The translations under genes were made by a program, and so were the position numbers. Positions 15,615-24,145 of a stretch of DNA of 64,000 bases are shown in pieces. Source of the stretch: an uncultured Sphingomonas sp. (lineage in GTDB: Bacteria > Pseudomonadota > Alphaproteobacteria > Sphingomonadales > Sphingomonadaceae); NCBI GenBank assembly GCA_946482655.1, contig CAMLSA010000002.1:19345-83344 (forward strand). Direction: 5' to 3'. The notes below the pieces were generated by a model. The model saw only the letters and a list, made by a program, of their open reading frames with translations. It made no database searches and had not been told where the DNA came from. Position 1 is the stretch's first letter. Each line of letters begins with the position of its first letter.

Positions 15615-18317
15615 ATGGCACGGCAAGAGGTCTTCGGGATCGCTCCTGACGGGAAGACTGAGGGCATCGAAGCGCCCGGCGCACTGCCGCCCAGGTTCGA
15701 CGCGGGTCATTATCTCGCCGCCAATCCCGATCTCGGTCTGACACCGGCCGAGGCGGCCGATCATTATGCCCGGATCGGACGCGCCGAGGGCAGGGTGGCC
15801 TCGCCCCTCGCCTTGCGCGAAAATCTGATCGCGCTGATCGACGATGGCCGTTCGGTGCTCGAGATCGGGCCGTTCTGCGATCCGCTGCTGCGCGGGCCGA
15901 GCATCTCCTATCTCGATATTCTCGACGCGGAGCAACTGCGCGCCCGCGCGGTCGAGATCGGCAAGGATCCGGCGGGATGCCCCGCCTGGATCGACTATGT
16001 CGGCGGGCTCGAGCAGGTCAGCCGCCGCTTCGACGCGGTGATCAGCAGCCATGCGATCGAGCACAACCCCGATCTGATCCACCATCTCGAACAGGTCGAG
16101 CGCGTGCTGGAGCCCTACGGCCTGTTCTGCCTGATCATCCCCGACAAGCGCTATTGCTTCGACCATCACCTCGCCGAAAGCACGATTGCCGACGTTCTCC
16201 AGGCGCACCGCGAGCAGCGCCGCAGGCACAGCCTGTCGAGCGTGATAGAGCATGTCGCGCTGACCACTCATAACGATCCGTCCCGCCATTGGGCCGGAGA
16301 CCATGGCCCCGCGACGCCCGCCGATCTCGCGGATCGCGTCCGTCGCGGCCTCGCGGATCACGATGCGAGCGGCGGGGCTTATATCGATGTCCATGCCTGG
16401 TATTTCACGCCCGACAGTTTCGAGTTGATCATCGAGGCGCTCGGCGCGCTGGGCCTGACCGGATTCGAGCTGGCCGGGCTGTACGACACCGTGCGCGGCC
16501 GCAACGAGTTCTGCGCGGTGCTGCGGCTCGGCGCGGCGGCGCGCGATCGCGCCCGCAAGCGGGCGGCGGGCAACGACATCATCGTCCTGCAGACCTCGGA
16601 TGCCGATCGCTATGCGCCGATGCTCGCGGCCACGGCGCCCAATGTCCGCGAATATTGCCGCCGCCACGGCCTCGGCTATGAGAGCTTCGTCGGCGTCAAG
16701 CGCGGTTTCCATGCCTGGCAGGCGACCTTCAATCGCATCCCCATGCTGGCCGAGCTGATCGAGCGGGGCTTCGCCGGCTGGGCGCTCTATCTCGACGCCG
16801 ATGCCTATATCCAGGATCTCGACTTCGATCTCGCCGCCTATCTTGCCGACAAGGGGGATCGCGCGGCGATCTTCGCGACATCGGGCGTGACCGGCGAGGC
16901 GTGGGACGTGAATGCCGGGGTCGCGCTGGTCAACCTCGGCCATCCGCTCGGCCGCAGGCTTGTCGAGCTGTGGGCCGAGGCGTTCGCCGTCCATGGCGAA
17001 GACGAGCTGCGCGCGGGTGTGGAGTGGTTCGGCGCGGGCAACGACCAGGATCTGCTGCACCAGATCCTCCGGCGGGACCGACCGATCGGCGAGGCGGTTC
17101 TGGTCGAGCAGATGAGCTTCATCAACGGGCCCCACGCGACCTTCATCCGCCAGCATCTGAGAACATTGTCGCCCAGCTTCGAAGATCGGCTGCAGGCGAT
17201 CCAGGCCGCGGTCGCCGAGGTCTTCCGCCAGGACGGCAAGATCGCCGTGAGCCGGCCTTCGGGCGACGAGGATCGCTGGGCCGGGCGGCTGGCGCATCGC
17301 GATCCGCGGCAGCTCCCGCTGGTCGAAGCGCCCGTACCCGCGCCGTGCCCCCACATAGCGGCCAGGATCTGTGCGGCTTGGGCGCCGGCCGCGTTGCCCT
17401 CCGATCCGGTCTGGAGCGGGTTCGCAGAGGCGCTGAACCGCGGCGATGCCGAACTCGTAGCGCGCGACTTGGCCGGATTGGGCCGGGCCGGGATCGCCCA
17501 GGGTTTCCTCGGCGGCGCGCGCCAGCATCAGCGGGCGCAGAGCAGGCAGTTCGCGGACCGGCTGGCCCGCTGGACCTATGACAAGCTCGTCTCGCTCGCC
17601 GAGGCGGTGGGCGTGCTGCCGCTCGAAAATCCCGAGAACGGACCCTGGGGCGTCAACGCGCTGACCGACCCGGCCGAGCTGTTCCGCGGCGTGGCCAAGG
17701 CGCTCGATGCCGATCTCACCCCTCCCGCGCATATCGGCGGCCATCTCGGCATCGCGGCGGGCGACGGCGTGATCCTCCACATGCGGATGCTCGATTCGAT
17801 CCACGCGGCGTGGCGGCTCCGCCAGCTCGCCGAGGCGCTCGGCCTCGGAGGTGATGCGCGGATCGCCGAGATCGGCGGCGGGGCAGGATTGACCGCCTTC
17901 TACGCGCTGCGGTTGGGGATGAAAAATTACCGGCTCTACGATCTTCCGACCATGAACGCCGTCCAGACCTACGTGCTGGCCGGGGCGGGGCATGAGGTGT
18001 CGCTGTCCGGCGAGGCGGAAGAGCCGGTCGCGGTCCTTCAGGGCCGGGCCTTCGCACAAGCCGATCCCGGATCGATCGACGTGATGTTCAATGCGGACTC
18101 GCTTCCCGAGATCGAGCGGAGCGCGGCACTCGGCTATTTGGCCGACGCGCGGCGGCTTGGCATCACTCATATCCTTAGCATCAACCAGGAGGCGAACCTG
18201 CCAGGCCAGACAGCGGTGCCGAAACTGATCGGAGAGGCGGGCGGATACCGCCGCGCCGCGCGGCACCGGCACTGGCTGAGGGCGGGCTATGTCGAGGAGC
18301 TTTATGTGACGGGCTGA
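15615..18317 (+). CDS. Methyltransferase / glycosyltransferase / sugar O-methyltransferase fusion
   Basis: 900 residues, three enzymatic parts. A short leading motif FDAGHYLAANPDLG resembles repeats found at the ends of other glycan enzymes. Residues ~70-260 form a class I methyltransferase (VLEIGPFCDP, ISSHAIEHNPDLIHHLEQV). Residues ~319-525 form a glycosyltransferase (IIVLQTSDADRYAPML, LYLDADAYIQDLDFDL with a D-x-D-like metal site, NAGVALVNLGHP) clearly related to the product of 22037-22891. Residues ~650-900 look like a putative sugar O-methyltransferase (IAEIGGGAGLTAFYALRLG, YRLYDLPTMN). One polypeptide may thus add a sugar and methylate it, perhaps capping a chain. The order of action is inference. 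No membrane segment. Confidence 0.85.
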   Translation: MARQEVFGIAPDGKTEGIEAPGALPPRFDAGHYLAANPDLGLTPAEAADHYARIGRAEGRVASPLALRENLIALIDDGRSVLEIGPFCDPLLRGPSISYLDILDAEQLRARAVEIGKDPAGCPAWIDYVGGLEQVSRRFDAVISSHAIEHNPDLIHHLEQVERVLEPYGLFCLIIPDKRYCFDHHLAESTIADVLQAHREQRRRHSLSSVIEHVALTTHNDPSRHWAGDHGPATPADLADRVRRGLADHDASGGAYIDVHAWYFTPDSFELIIEALGALGLTGFELAGLYDTVRGRNEFCAVLRLGAAARDRARKRAAGNDIIVLQTSDADRYAPMLAATAPNVREYCRRHGLGYESFVGVKRGFHAWQATFNRIPMLAELIERGFAGWALYLDADAYIQDLDFDLAAYLADKGDRAAIFATSGVTGEAWDVNAGVALVNLGHPLGRRLVELWAEAFAVHGEDELRAGVEWFGAGNDQDLLHQILRRDRPIGEAVLVEQMSFINGPHATFIRQHLRTLSPSFEDRLQAIQAAVAEVFRQDGKIAVSRPSGDEDRWAGRLAHRDPRQLPLVEAPVPAPCPHIAARICAAWAPAALPSDPVWSGFAEALNRGDAELVARDLAGLGRAGIAQGFLGGARQHQRAQSRQFADRLARWTYDKLVSLAEAVGVLPLENPENGPWGVNALTDPAELFRGVAKALDADLTPPAHIGGHLGIAAGDGVILHMRMLDSIHAAWRLRQLAEALGLGGDARIAEIGGGAGLTAFYALRLGMKNYRLYDLPTMNAVQTYVLAGAGHEVSLSGEAEEPVAVLQGRAFAQADPGSIDVMFNADSLPEIERSAALGYLADARRLGITHILSINQEANLPGQTAVPKLIGEAGGYRRAARHRHWLRAGYVEELYVTG

Positions 18318-18422
18318 TTGTGGGAGAGTAGCTGTTAGGATCCGACTGATCGAAGCTCCTTGCATCTAACCTTTGCGCGACCCGAGCAAATGAGTAAGCC
18401 GATCCGGCATCGCGTCCGATGA

Positions 18423-18515
18423 CAGGAGTGTCAATGCCGCAGGGATCCCAGCAACAACGAACTACGGCACCATCTTATCGACGGAGACACGGTCAACAAT
18501 CTTCGCCTGCGCATC
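18423..18515 (+). pseudogene. In-frame remnant of a DUF4214-like module before the FkbM gene
   Basis: The reading frame of the next gene is open back to a TGA at 18420-18422, but it contains no ATG, GTG or TTG before 18516. Its translation includes RRDPSNNELRHHL and NNLRLRIMTTREFE, which lines up with the N-terminal module of the gene at 19457 (AREPESEAIVETMM, LTELRLAFFGSAEFR). The first half of the module (the YRMLL-type helix) is not found in any frame upstream. Either the 5' end was lost by deletion or frameshift, or an unusual start is used. Confidence 0.45.
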
Positions 18516-19460
18516 ATGACCACACGCGAGTTCGAGGTCGGCTCTCCGGGCGGCACCCCTATGAGTGACTTTGCCATCGTCAACGCGTTTGCGCCGTTTC
18601 CAGAAAAAACTCCTGTCGACGGCGCCTTTCGTGATATGTTTGGTTCTGCCACAAAGGTCGAATATCTGGATAGAGGCTGGCACCACCTGGCCGGCTATGT
18701 GTTCAACAGCGTGCCACGAGACCGCGAGCCCAGCTTGCACGGTACATCCGAATGGGTTGGAACACTGCGTAGCGTCCTCGAAGCGGATAACAGTTTCACC
18801 GCGATGGAACTGGGTGCCGGCTGGGCGCCATGGCTAGTCGCCTCGCAGCGCGCGGCACGCCTTCGCGGGATTGAGGAGATCGATCTGACTGGGGTCGAGG
18901 GCTCGGCCGAACATCATGCCTTCATGTTGGATAATTTCCGCATGAATGGGATCGATCCCGATCGCCACAGTCTGCATCATGCGGTCGCTGGAGCCTCGGA
19001 CGGTGTAGCTTTCTTCCCAAGGCTTTCCATAGCGACCGACGATTATGGCGCCAACGCGGTGTTCGGTGATGGCGAGCGCGATGCAGCAGCGATGCGTGGC
19101 GAACTGGAGGAGATACGCTGTATCTCTATGAACAGCCTCTTGGCCGATAAGAAGCGGGTCGACCTTGTTCATATCGATATTCAGGGCCATGAAGAAATTG
19201 TGATTGCAGCTGGGGTCAATGCCTTGAACTCGAAGGTCCGGCGGTTAGTTATCGGCACGCATTCGCGAACGATCGAAGGCCATTTGTTCGATCTTCTGCA
19301 GGATCACGGCTGGGTTTGCGAGTCCGAGGTGCCGTGCGTGCTTCGGGCGACGATGGACGGACGACGCGTGCTGTTCGTGGATGGCGAGCAGGTCTGGCGC
19401 AATGATCGGCTGCCGGGCGTTGTCGGCCTGCCCGGTTCGGCAACGGCGCCACGCGAATGA
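18516..19460 (+). CDS. FkbM-family methyltransferase
   Basis: 314 residues from ATG 18516; ATG 18561 (MSDFAIVNAF) is a possible later start. The SAM site includes FTAMELGAGWAPWLVASQ, and RVDLVHIDIQGHEEIVIAAG is the conserved FkbM segment. Such enzymes O-methylate sugars and related hydroxyls. Its stop overlaps the start of the next methyltransferase by 4 bases (ATGA). The frame upstream of the start carries a broken DUF4214-like module, so the natural protein may once have been longer. Codon use looks more AT-rich than in the flanking giant genes, suggesting separate acquisition; that is an impression, not a measured value. Confidence 0.8.
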   Translation: MTTREFEVGSPGGTPMSDFAIVNAFAPFPEKTPVDGAFRDMFGSATKVEYLDRGWHHLAGYVFNSVPRDREPSLHGTSEWVGTLRSVLEADNSFTAMELGAGWAPWLVASQRAARLRGIEEIDLTGVEGSAEHHAFMLDNFRMNGIDPDRHSLHHAVAGASDGVAFFPRLSIATDDYGANAVFGDGERDAAAMRGELEEIRCISMNSLLADKKRVDLVHIDIQGHEEIVIAAGVNALNSKVRRLVIGTHSRTIEGHLFDLLQDHGWVCESEVPCVLRATMDGRRVLFVDGEQVWRNDRLPGVVGLPGSATAPRE

Positions 19461-20413
19461 GCGTCACGCGCGAAGAGGTCATCTGGGCTTATCGGATGTT
19501 GCTGGCGCGAGAACCGGAGAGCGAAGCCATCGTCGAAACGATGATGGCCGCCGAAAACTTGACCGAACTCCGGCTTGCCTTTTTCGGTAGCGCAGAATTC
19601 AGGGGCAGATTCAATCTCCAGCCTGCCGGCCAGCTACCGATCGGGCGGTTTCTGGACATCGCCCGAAACGACATCGATCTCGACTGTACTCCGAATCAAT
19701 TGCAAAGGATGTTCGACCGGATCGGTATTGCGTGGCAAGCTTTCGGAACGACCGAGCCGCACTGGTCGGTTCTGACCAGTGAAGAATATCGCCAGGAGAA
19801 GCTAGCTGCGAATATCGACAATTTTTACGCCAGTGGCAGGGGCGATATTGAGCTCCATCTAAACTTCCTGAGGCGCGCGGGGCTCCCGACGCGGTTCGCG
19901 CGGGCTATGGATTTCGGATGTGGCGTTGGGCGGCTGAGCATGGCGTTGGCGGAACATGCCTCGCAAGTAGTGGGAATCGATATCTCTCCACCGCACCTGA
20001 ATCTGGCTGGGGAACGCGCACGGGCTGAAAAGATTACCAATGTTTCCTTCCATGCAATCACCTCCGTCGACGATCTTCATCGTTATGATGGTTTCGACTT
20101 CGTTATCAGTCGCATAGTCCTGCAGCATAACCCGCCACCGGTAATGGCGGCGCTGTACGGAAAGCTGCTAACGTCACTTGCTCCCGGCGGCGTCGCTATT
20201 GTCCAGATGCCGACATTCATGCGCGGCCAGAAATTTGCGGCGGCTGATTATCTTGACCGCGATCAGCCGCAGATGGAAATGAATGCGCTGCCGCAAAATG
20301 TGGTTTTTGACATCATAGCGGACACCTGTTGTCGTGCGCTGGAAGTGCGTGAGGATGGGGCCGCGGGTGAGCATGGACTCAGTCACACCTTCGTCGTCCA
20401 GAAGGCGCGGTAA
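19457..20413 (+). CDS. Class I methyltransferase with N-terminal DUF4214-like module
   Basis: 318 residues. Residues 1-50 (EEVIWAYRMLLAREPESEA to SAEFRGRF) match the pattern of a short helical module, often named DUF4214, found on surface and glycan-related proteins. Residues ~140-300 are the methyltransferase: AMDFGCGVGRLSMALAEH (motif I), VVGIDISPPHL (motif II), FDFVISRIVLQHNPP. Target is probably a sugar; coupling to the FkbM gene by ATGA suggests two methylations on the same glycan. Last gene of this plus-strand run, convergent with 20623-21885. Confidence 0.8.
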   Translation: MSVTREEVIWAYRMLLAREPESEAIVETMMAAENLTELRLAFFGSAEFRGRFNLQPAGQLPIGRFLDIARNDIDLDCTPNQLQRMFDRIGIAWQAFGTTEPHWSVLTSEEYRQEKLAANIDNFYASGRGDIELHLNFLRRAGLPTRFARAMDFGCGVGRLSMALAEHASQVVGIDISPPHLNLAGERARAEKITNVSFHAITSVDDLHRYDGFDFVISRIVLQHNPPPVMAALYGKLLTSLAPGGVAIVQMPTFMRGQKFAAADYLDRDQPQMEMNALPQNVVFDIIADTCCRALEVREDGAAGEHGLSHTFVVQKAR

Positions 20414-20622
20414 GCTGAGGAGTTCGTTCGAGATTGGATCATTGCTGCCATGCTGATGGGCAATCGATATAGGCGTTGTTGAACGCTGATCAGGGCAGCT
20501 GTCGAAGCTCATAGACTTGCCCGATGTTGGTGGGAGTCGCTGTGGACGATACGGTCAAAGTGATCGATCTTGAAGAAGCCGTTCAGGCGATCGAGCTGGC
20601 CGTCGTGATGCCCGGGCTCAAT

Positions 20623-21885
20623 TCAGCAAAGCCCTCTGCGGAAACAGCTGACGTGATGTGCGCTTAAATCGAGATCAATATCGAAACCGTCGGATATGAA
20701 CTTGCGGATCATGTCGGAAATAGCCCGCTTGCCGGCTGCCCAGTAGTGGGTTTCGATTATGATCGTGTCGATTGAACTCAGGTCTGCTTGCAGCAGAAGA
20801 TCGGCTTCGCCCCCCTCGATATCGCAAATGAGAAAATTGGCGCGATGCGCTTCGATCATGTCTTCGAGGATGGCCGTAGGAATATCGACGACTTCGACGA
20901 TATCCGGATCGTTGATTGTAGCGCCGAGCCGAGACGCCCAAAAGTCCCGCGACAGCGCGAACGGTATGGCCGGCGGCATGCCCGCCATTTTCGCTCGCGC
21001 TTGTAACACGGCGTTGAAGGACCGGATGGCGCCGAATCCATTGACCGTGAAATTTCGGCGGGCGTCCTCGAGAATATAGGGGTTGGCTTCGTAGGTGGTG
21101 ACGTTCTCTGGCCCGACGACTGACGCGGCGGTCATAGACAGGACGCCAACCGCCGTTCCTATCTCGAGCACACGATCTTGCGGGCGTAGCGCGGCGTAAA
21201 GAATGCTTCGCTCTGCGCTCTCATATCCGCCATCCTCCAGCGACCTGATGATTGGGGCGCTGTATCGCTCATCATCGGCGAACACCTGGAGATCGCCGAT
21301 GTTGAGCATCCTTCCCACGCGTCCGGCAATGGCGTCGCGCTCGGCCGAAGAATGAGCAGCGGTGAATGCGGCGATAACCTGGTTTTCCTTTTCGTCGGGA
21401 CGATGCCCGAATATTTGCACGGCCCGTAAGTGCAGATGACCGAAACCGTCCATCCGCACCCGAACATAGCGAGCTAGATTTGGCCGATTGATTGCGATCA
21501 TCGCGCCGTCCTCGTCGGCTCCCAGAATCGACTTTCCGTCATGCCTGTGGATTGTCATCCAGTTTGACTGATCGACAGATGCGAGAATGCTGAATCGGGA
21601 GAGTCGCTCAGCATATGTGCGCCGATTGAACAAGCGGATCGTGTCGATCCGGTAGGTCGCGCCTAGATCGACTTGCCACCACGGAAACAGCTCTTGGGCA
21701 GTGTGATTGGCATATTCCCGATCGTTCCGATCGATGATACCCTCGACCACGAAAGCAGCGTCCGTTTGGGTTGAGCCGGCAGCAGACCACTGACAGGTTG
21801 AGCTCTGCTCGGAAGGTCGGCCCAAGGCCAGATCGTCAGCAGCGGGATGATGGGCCAAAATGTTCACCTGCCATTCAATCAACAT
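20623..21885 (-). CDS. Discoidin (F5/8 type C) domain fused to an FkbM-type methyltransferase
   Basis: 420 residues. Residues ~15-165 read as an F5/8 type C carbohydrate-binding domain: LALGRPSEQSST, DRNDREYANHTAQE, PWWQVDLGATYRIDTIRLFN, and the closing YVRVRMDGFGHLHLRAVQI. Residues ~235-420 form a methyltransferase of the FkbM type (RVLEIGTAVGVLSMTAASVV, ANFLICDIEGGEADLL). The binding domain may hold a glycan while its sugar is methylated. There is no signal peptide, so this normally extracellular fold would be working in the cytoplasm. The start at 21885 has only a weak ribosome-binding site. Codon use is more AT-rich than in the flanks. Confidence 0.82.
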   Translation of the reverse strand: MLIEWQVNILAHHPAADDLALGRPSEQSSTCQWSAAGSTQTDAAFVVEGIIDRNDREYANHTAQELFPWWQVDLGATYRIDTIRLFNRRTYAERLSRFSILASVDQSNWMTIHRHDGKSILGADEDGAMIAINRPNLARYVRVRMDGFGHLHLRAVQIFGHRPDEKENQVIAAFTAAHSSAERDAIAGRVGRMLNIGDLQVFADDERYSAPIIRSLEDGGYESAERSILYAALRPQDRVLEIGTAVGVLSMTAASVVGPENVTTYEANPYILEDARRNFTVNGFGAIRSFNAVLQARAKMAGMPPAIPFALSRDFWASRLGATINDPDIVEVVDIPTAILEDMIEAHRANFLICDIEGGEADLLLQADLSSIDTIIIETHYWAAGKRAISDMIRKFISDGFDIDLDLSAHHVSCFRRGLC

Positions 21886-22036
21886 ATCCGGGCTTACTAG
21901 CGTGGCGGAGTGGCGCGGCCAAGCGGACGTTTTGGGAGATGCATGAGCGTCTCCCTGACTACTCGGCTGTGAAGATCAATCAGCGCCTCCAGCGAGGTCA
22001 ATGCGATCCCCATTCATGCGCCGCGTTGATTTGACG

Positions 22037-22891
22037 TTAACTTGCGTGCCTTTCACGGTATTCGGCGCTGTTCATCAATTCGTTGGCTACGAATTGAGTA
22101 CCGTCTTCAATCCCCGCTTCACGAATGTAATCGGCATAGCCGTTCAGGCCTGTAGGATCCGGATCGCGGCGCAGCAGGGCACGATAAAGTCCGGACACGA
22201 TCATGGAAGGCAGGTTCGCACTATAACTATGTTCCCCGAGGATAAGGTCGACTTCCGCCTCAAGGGCTCGTATCCGCTCGCCAAGATCCGGGCTCAGGGA
22301 GCGTAGGAGCTGACGGATGAATTTTGCCTTGTGGGAATTGATCACGCTGCCATCGTCAAAATGAACCCCGCTCCGAAGTGCAGCGTCGTCGTTGAGAATG
22401 TCGAAGAGCATCGACTGATCACTCTCCCCGTCATCCCATACGCTCATCGTCCTCAGACGCGCGTCGTCGATGCACAGGTAGCGCTCACGCCAGCGGACAG
22501 CAATTTCGCTTCCTTGCGGGTTGCCTAGGTTGAGCAGGACCACCCCGGCATTGATACACCAGGGGAAGGGTGCTTCCGGGATGGTCGTCATCACACCGGC
22601 ACAGTCAGCCTTGTCGCGCAAGTAGGTTCGCAGATCGAAGTCCAGATCGTGGATATAGGCATCCGCATCCATGTAGACCGCCCAGCCCCTAAATCCCCTG
22701 TCGAGCAACTCGCGGAACTGGAACATGCGATTGAAGGTCGCATGCCAAGGAAAGTAACCTCGCTTTATTCCGATATAGTTCTCATAGGTGAGGCCGTGCC
22801 GCCGCGCATATTCGATCGCCGTTCGCGCGGTCGCGTCGAGCATCCGCTTATACCGTTGGGCATCGGCGGTCTGAAGGATGACGATGTCCAA
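22037..22891 (-). CDS. Glycosyltransferase with C-terminal DUF4214-like module
   Basis: 284 residues, TTG start at 22891 supported by GGGAG six bases upstream. Residues 1-190 match the middle domain of the 900-residue fusion at 15615-18317: DIVILQTADAQRYKRML, GIKRGYFPWHATFNRM, VYMDADAYIHDLDFDL (D-x-D-like metal site), NAGVVLLNLGNP, a galactosyltransferase GMA12/MNN10-like pattern. The last ~60 residues (VSGLYRALLRRDPDPTGLNG, MNSAEYRERH) are a DUF4214-like module also seen at the start of the 19457 gene. Donor and acceptor unknown; cytoplasmic. It lies downstream of the kpsE/kpsM-like genes on the same strand only after a 56-base gap. Confidence 0.78.
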   Translation of the reverse strand: MDIVILQTADAQRYKRMLDATARTAIEYARRHGLTYENYIGIKRGYFPWHATFNRMFQFRELLDRGFRGWAVYMDADAYIHDLDFDLRTYLRDKADCAGVMTTIPEAPFPWCINAGVVLLNLGNPQGSEIAVRWRERYLCIDDARLRTMSVWDDGESDQSMLFDILNDDAALRSGVHFDDGSVINSHKAKFIRQLLRSLSPDLGERIRALEAEVDLILGEHSYSANLPSMIVSGLYRALLRRDPDPTGLNGYADYIREAGIEDGTQFVANELMNSAEYRERHAS

Positions 22892-22947
22892 TTGCGGCTC
22901 CCTGGCGGGCTATCCAAGCCGATTCTATACAAGCACCAATGCGCGGC

Positions 22948-24114
22948 TCAGAGAGAATGCTCGCGCACCCCCGCAGCCATCAGCCAGCCGATGCCATAAG
23001 CCACCAGCAGCGACAGGAAGACGGTCAGGACGACCTTCCCCCGCTGGGGGAACTGCGATTTCACCGGCATGTTCGGGTCCACCACCCGAACGACGTACAG
23101 CTGCTGCTTCATCGCCGCGTCCCGCGCCTTCTCGAGATTGGCGGCGGCTACCTCGTAGCGCTTGGCCGCGAACTCCTGGCGGATCTGGAGATCCTGGTAG
23201 TTACCCAAGCGCGCGGCGATCGTGCCGCCATCGCCGGTCAGCTTCCCCGTCTGCCCCGCGACCTGCGCCTCCAGCGCGCGTACGCGCGCGGCGGTCGCGA
23301 CATATTGCGGGCTGCTGGGGGAGATGATTCCACGCATCGCGTTGAGCTGCGCACGCGCGCCGGTGAGCTGACCCTGCAGGGTCGTGACCAGGCTGATCTG
23401 CGCCTTGCCCGAGCCCTCGGGATCGAGATCGCCGCGCTGCTGACGGAAGGCGGTCAGCCGGCTCTGGATCTGGACCAGCGCATCCTCCGCCTCGGCCAGC
23501 TGGCGCCGCGCCGTCTTGAGCGCGTCGGCCTGGCTGCGCCGGTTGATCTGATTCACCCGTTCCTCACCCATGCGCAACAGCTGATTGATGATCGCGTAGG
23601 AGTCGGAAGGGCGGAAAGCCCGGACTTGGAGAGTGGTGATCCCCGTTTCCGGGTTCAGCTTGACGTCGATCTGCTTGCGATAATATTTGAGCAGCATTTC
23701 GGGGGTCGGTTCGGAGAACCACAGCCGCGTCGCGACATCGGCTTCGGGCCGGCGGAAGCGTTCGACGAGGTCGATGCTGCGGTTGAGATTGACCACGGCC
23801 TGCTGAGAATCGAGATAATCGTTGACGCTGATCGCGTCGCTGCGCGATTGCGACACGCCTCCGCCAAGACCCAGAAGCTGGCTCAGGCCGCTCGACGGGG
23901 TCGGTGCATTGTCGCCGGTCTTGACGAGGAAATGCGCTTCCGACTGATATTGATCGGCGGCGATCAGGTAATAATAGATGCCGACCAGCAGCGTCGGGAG
24001 CACGACGATGGCGAGGAACCATTTGTTGCGGCGGCCCCAGCCGAGCGCCTTTGATCGCCAATCGGTCTGATCGACGCTGTCCTGCAAAGATTGCGGCTTG
24101 ATGATTCCGTGCAT
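22948..24114 (-). CDS. Capsule polysaccharide export inner-membrane protein (KpsE/BexC-like)
   Basis: 388 residues. A membrane helix at ~31-52 (FLAIVVLPTLLVGIYYYLI), a large periplasmic part with coiled coil (~190-345), and a second membrane helix near the C-terminus (VVLTVFLSLLVAYGIGWLM), the two-helix layout of the polysaccharide co-polymerase/KpsE family. No C-terminal kinase domain. KpsE bridges the ABC transporter to the outer-membrane channel in ABC-dependent capsule export. It follows the permease gene by 31 bases. The matching outer-membrane protein is not adjacent; the only one in the window is at 43495 in the other system. Confidence 0.85.
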   Translation of the reverse strand: MHGIIKPQSLQDSVDQTDWRSKALGWGRRNKWFLAIVVLPTLLVGIYYYLIAADQYQSEAHFLVKTGDNAPTPSSGLSQLLGLGGGVSQSRSDAISVNDYLDSQQAVVNLNRSIDLVERFRRPEADVATRLWFSEPTPEMLLKYYRKQIDVKLNPETGITTLQVRAFRPSDSYAIINQLLRMGEERVNQINRRSQADALKTARRQLAEAEDALVQIQSRLTAFRQQRGDLDPEGSGKAQISLVTTLQGQLTGARAQLNAMRGIISPSSPQYVATAARVRALEAQVAGQTGKLTGDGGTIAARLGNYQDLQIRQEFAAKRYEVAAANLEKARDAAMKQQLYVVRVVDPNMPVKSQFPQRGKVVLTVFLSLLVAYGIGWLMAAGVREHSL

Positions 24115-24145
24115 CGAATATCCAATAATGCCTGTCGGCGATCTT

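Noticed and set aside
15579..18365. 928-codon open frame opposite the fusion enzyme
   Set aside because: No family-like sequence; the plus strand holds three recognisable domains.
20524..20667. Plus-strand frame of 47 codons overlapping the end of the discoidin-methyltransferase gene
   Set aside because: No ribosome-binding site and no match to a known pattern; length expected by chance.
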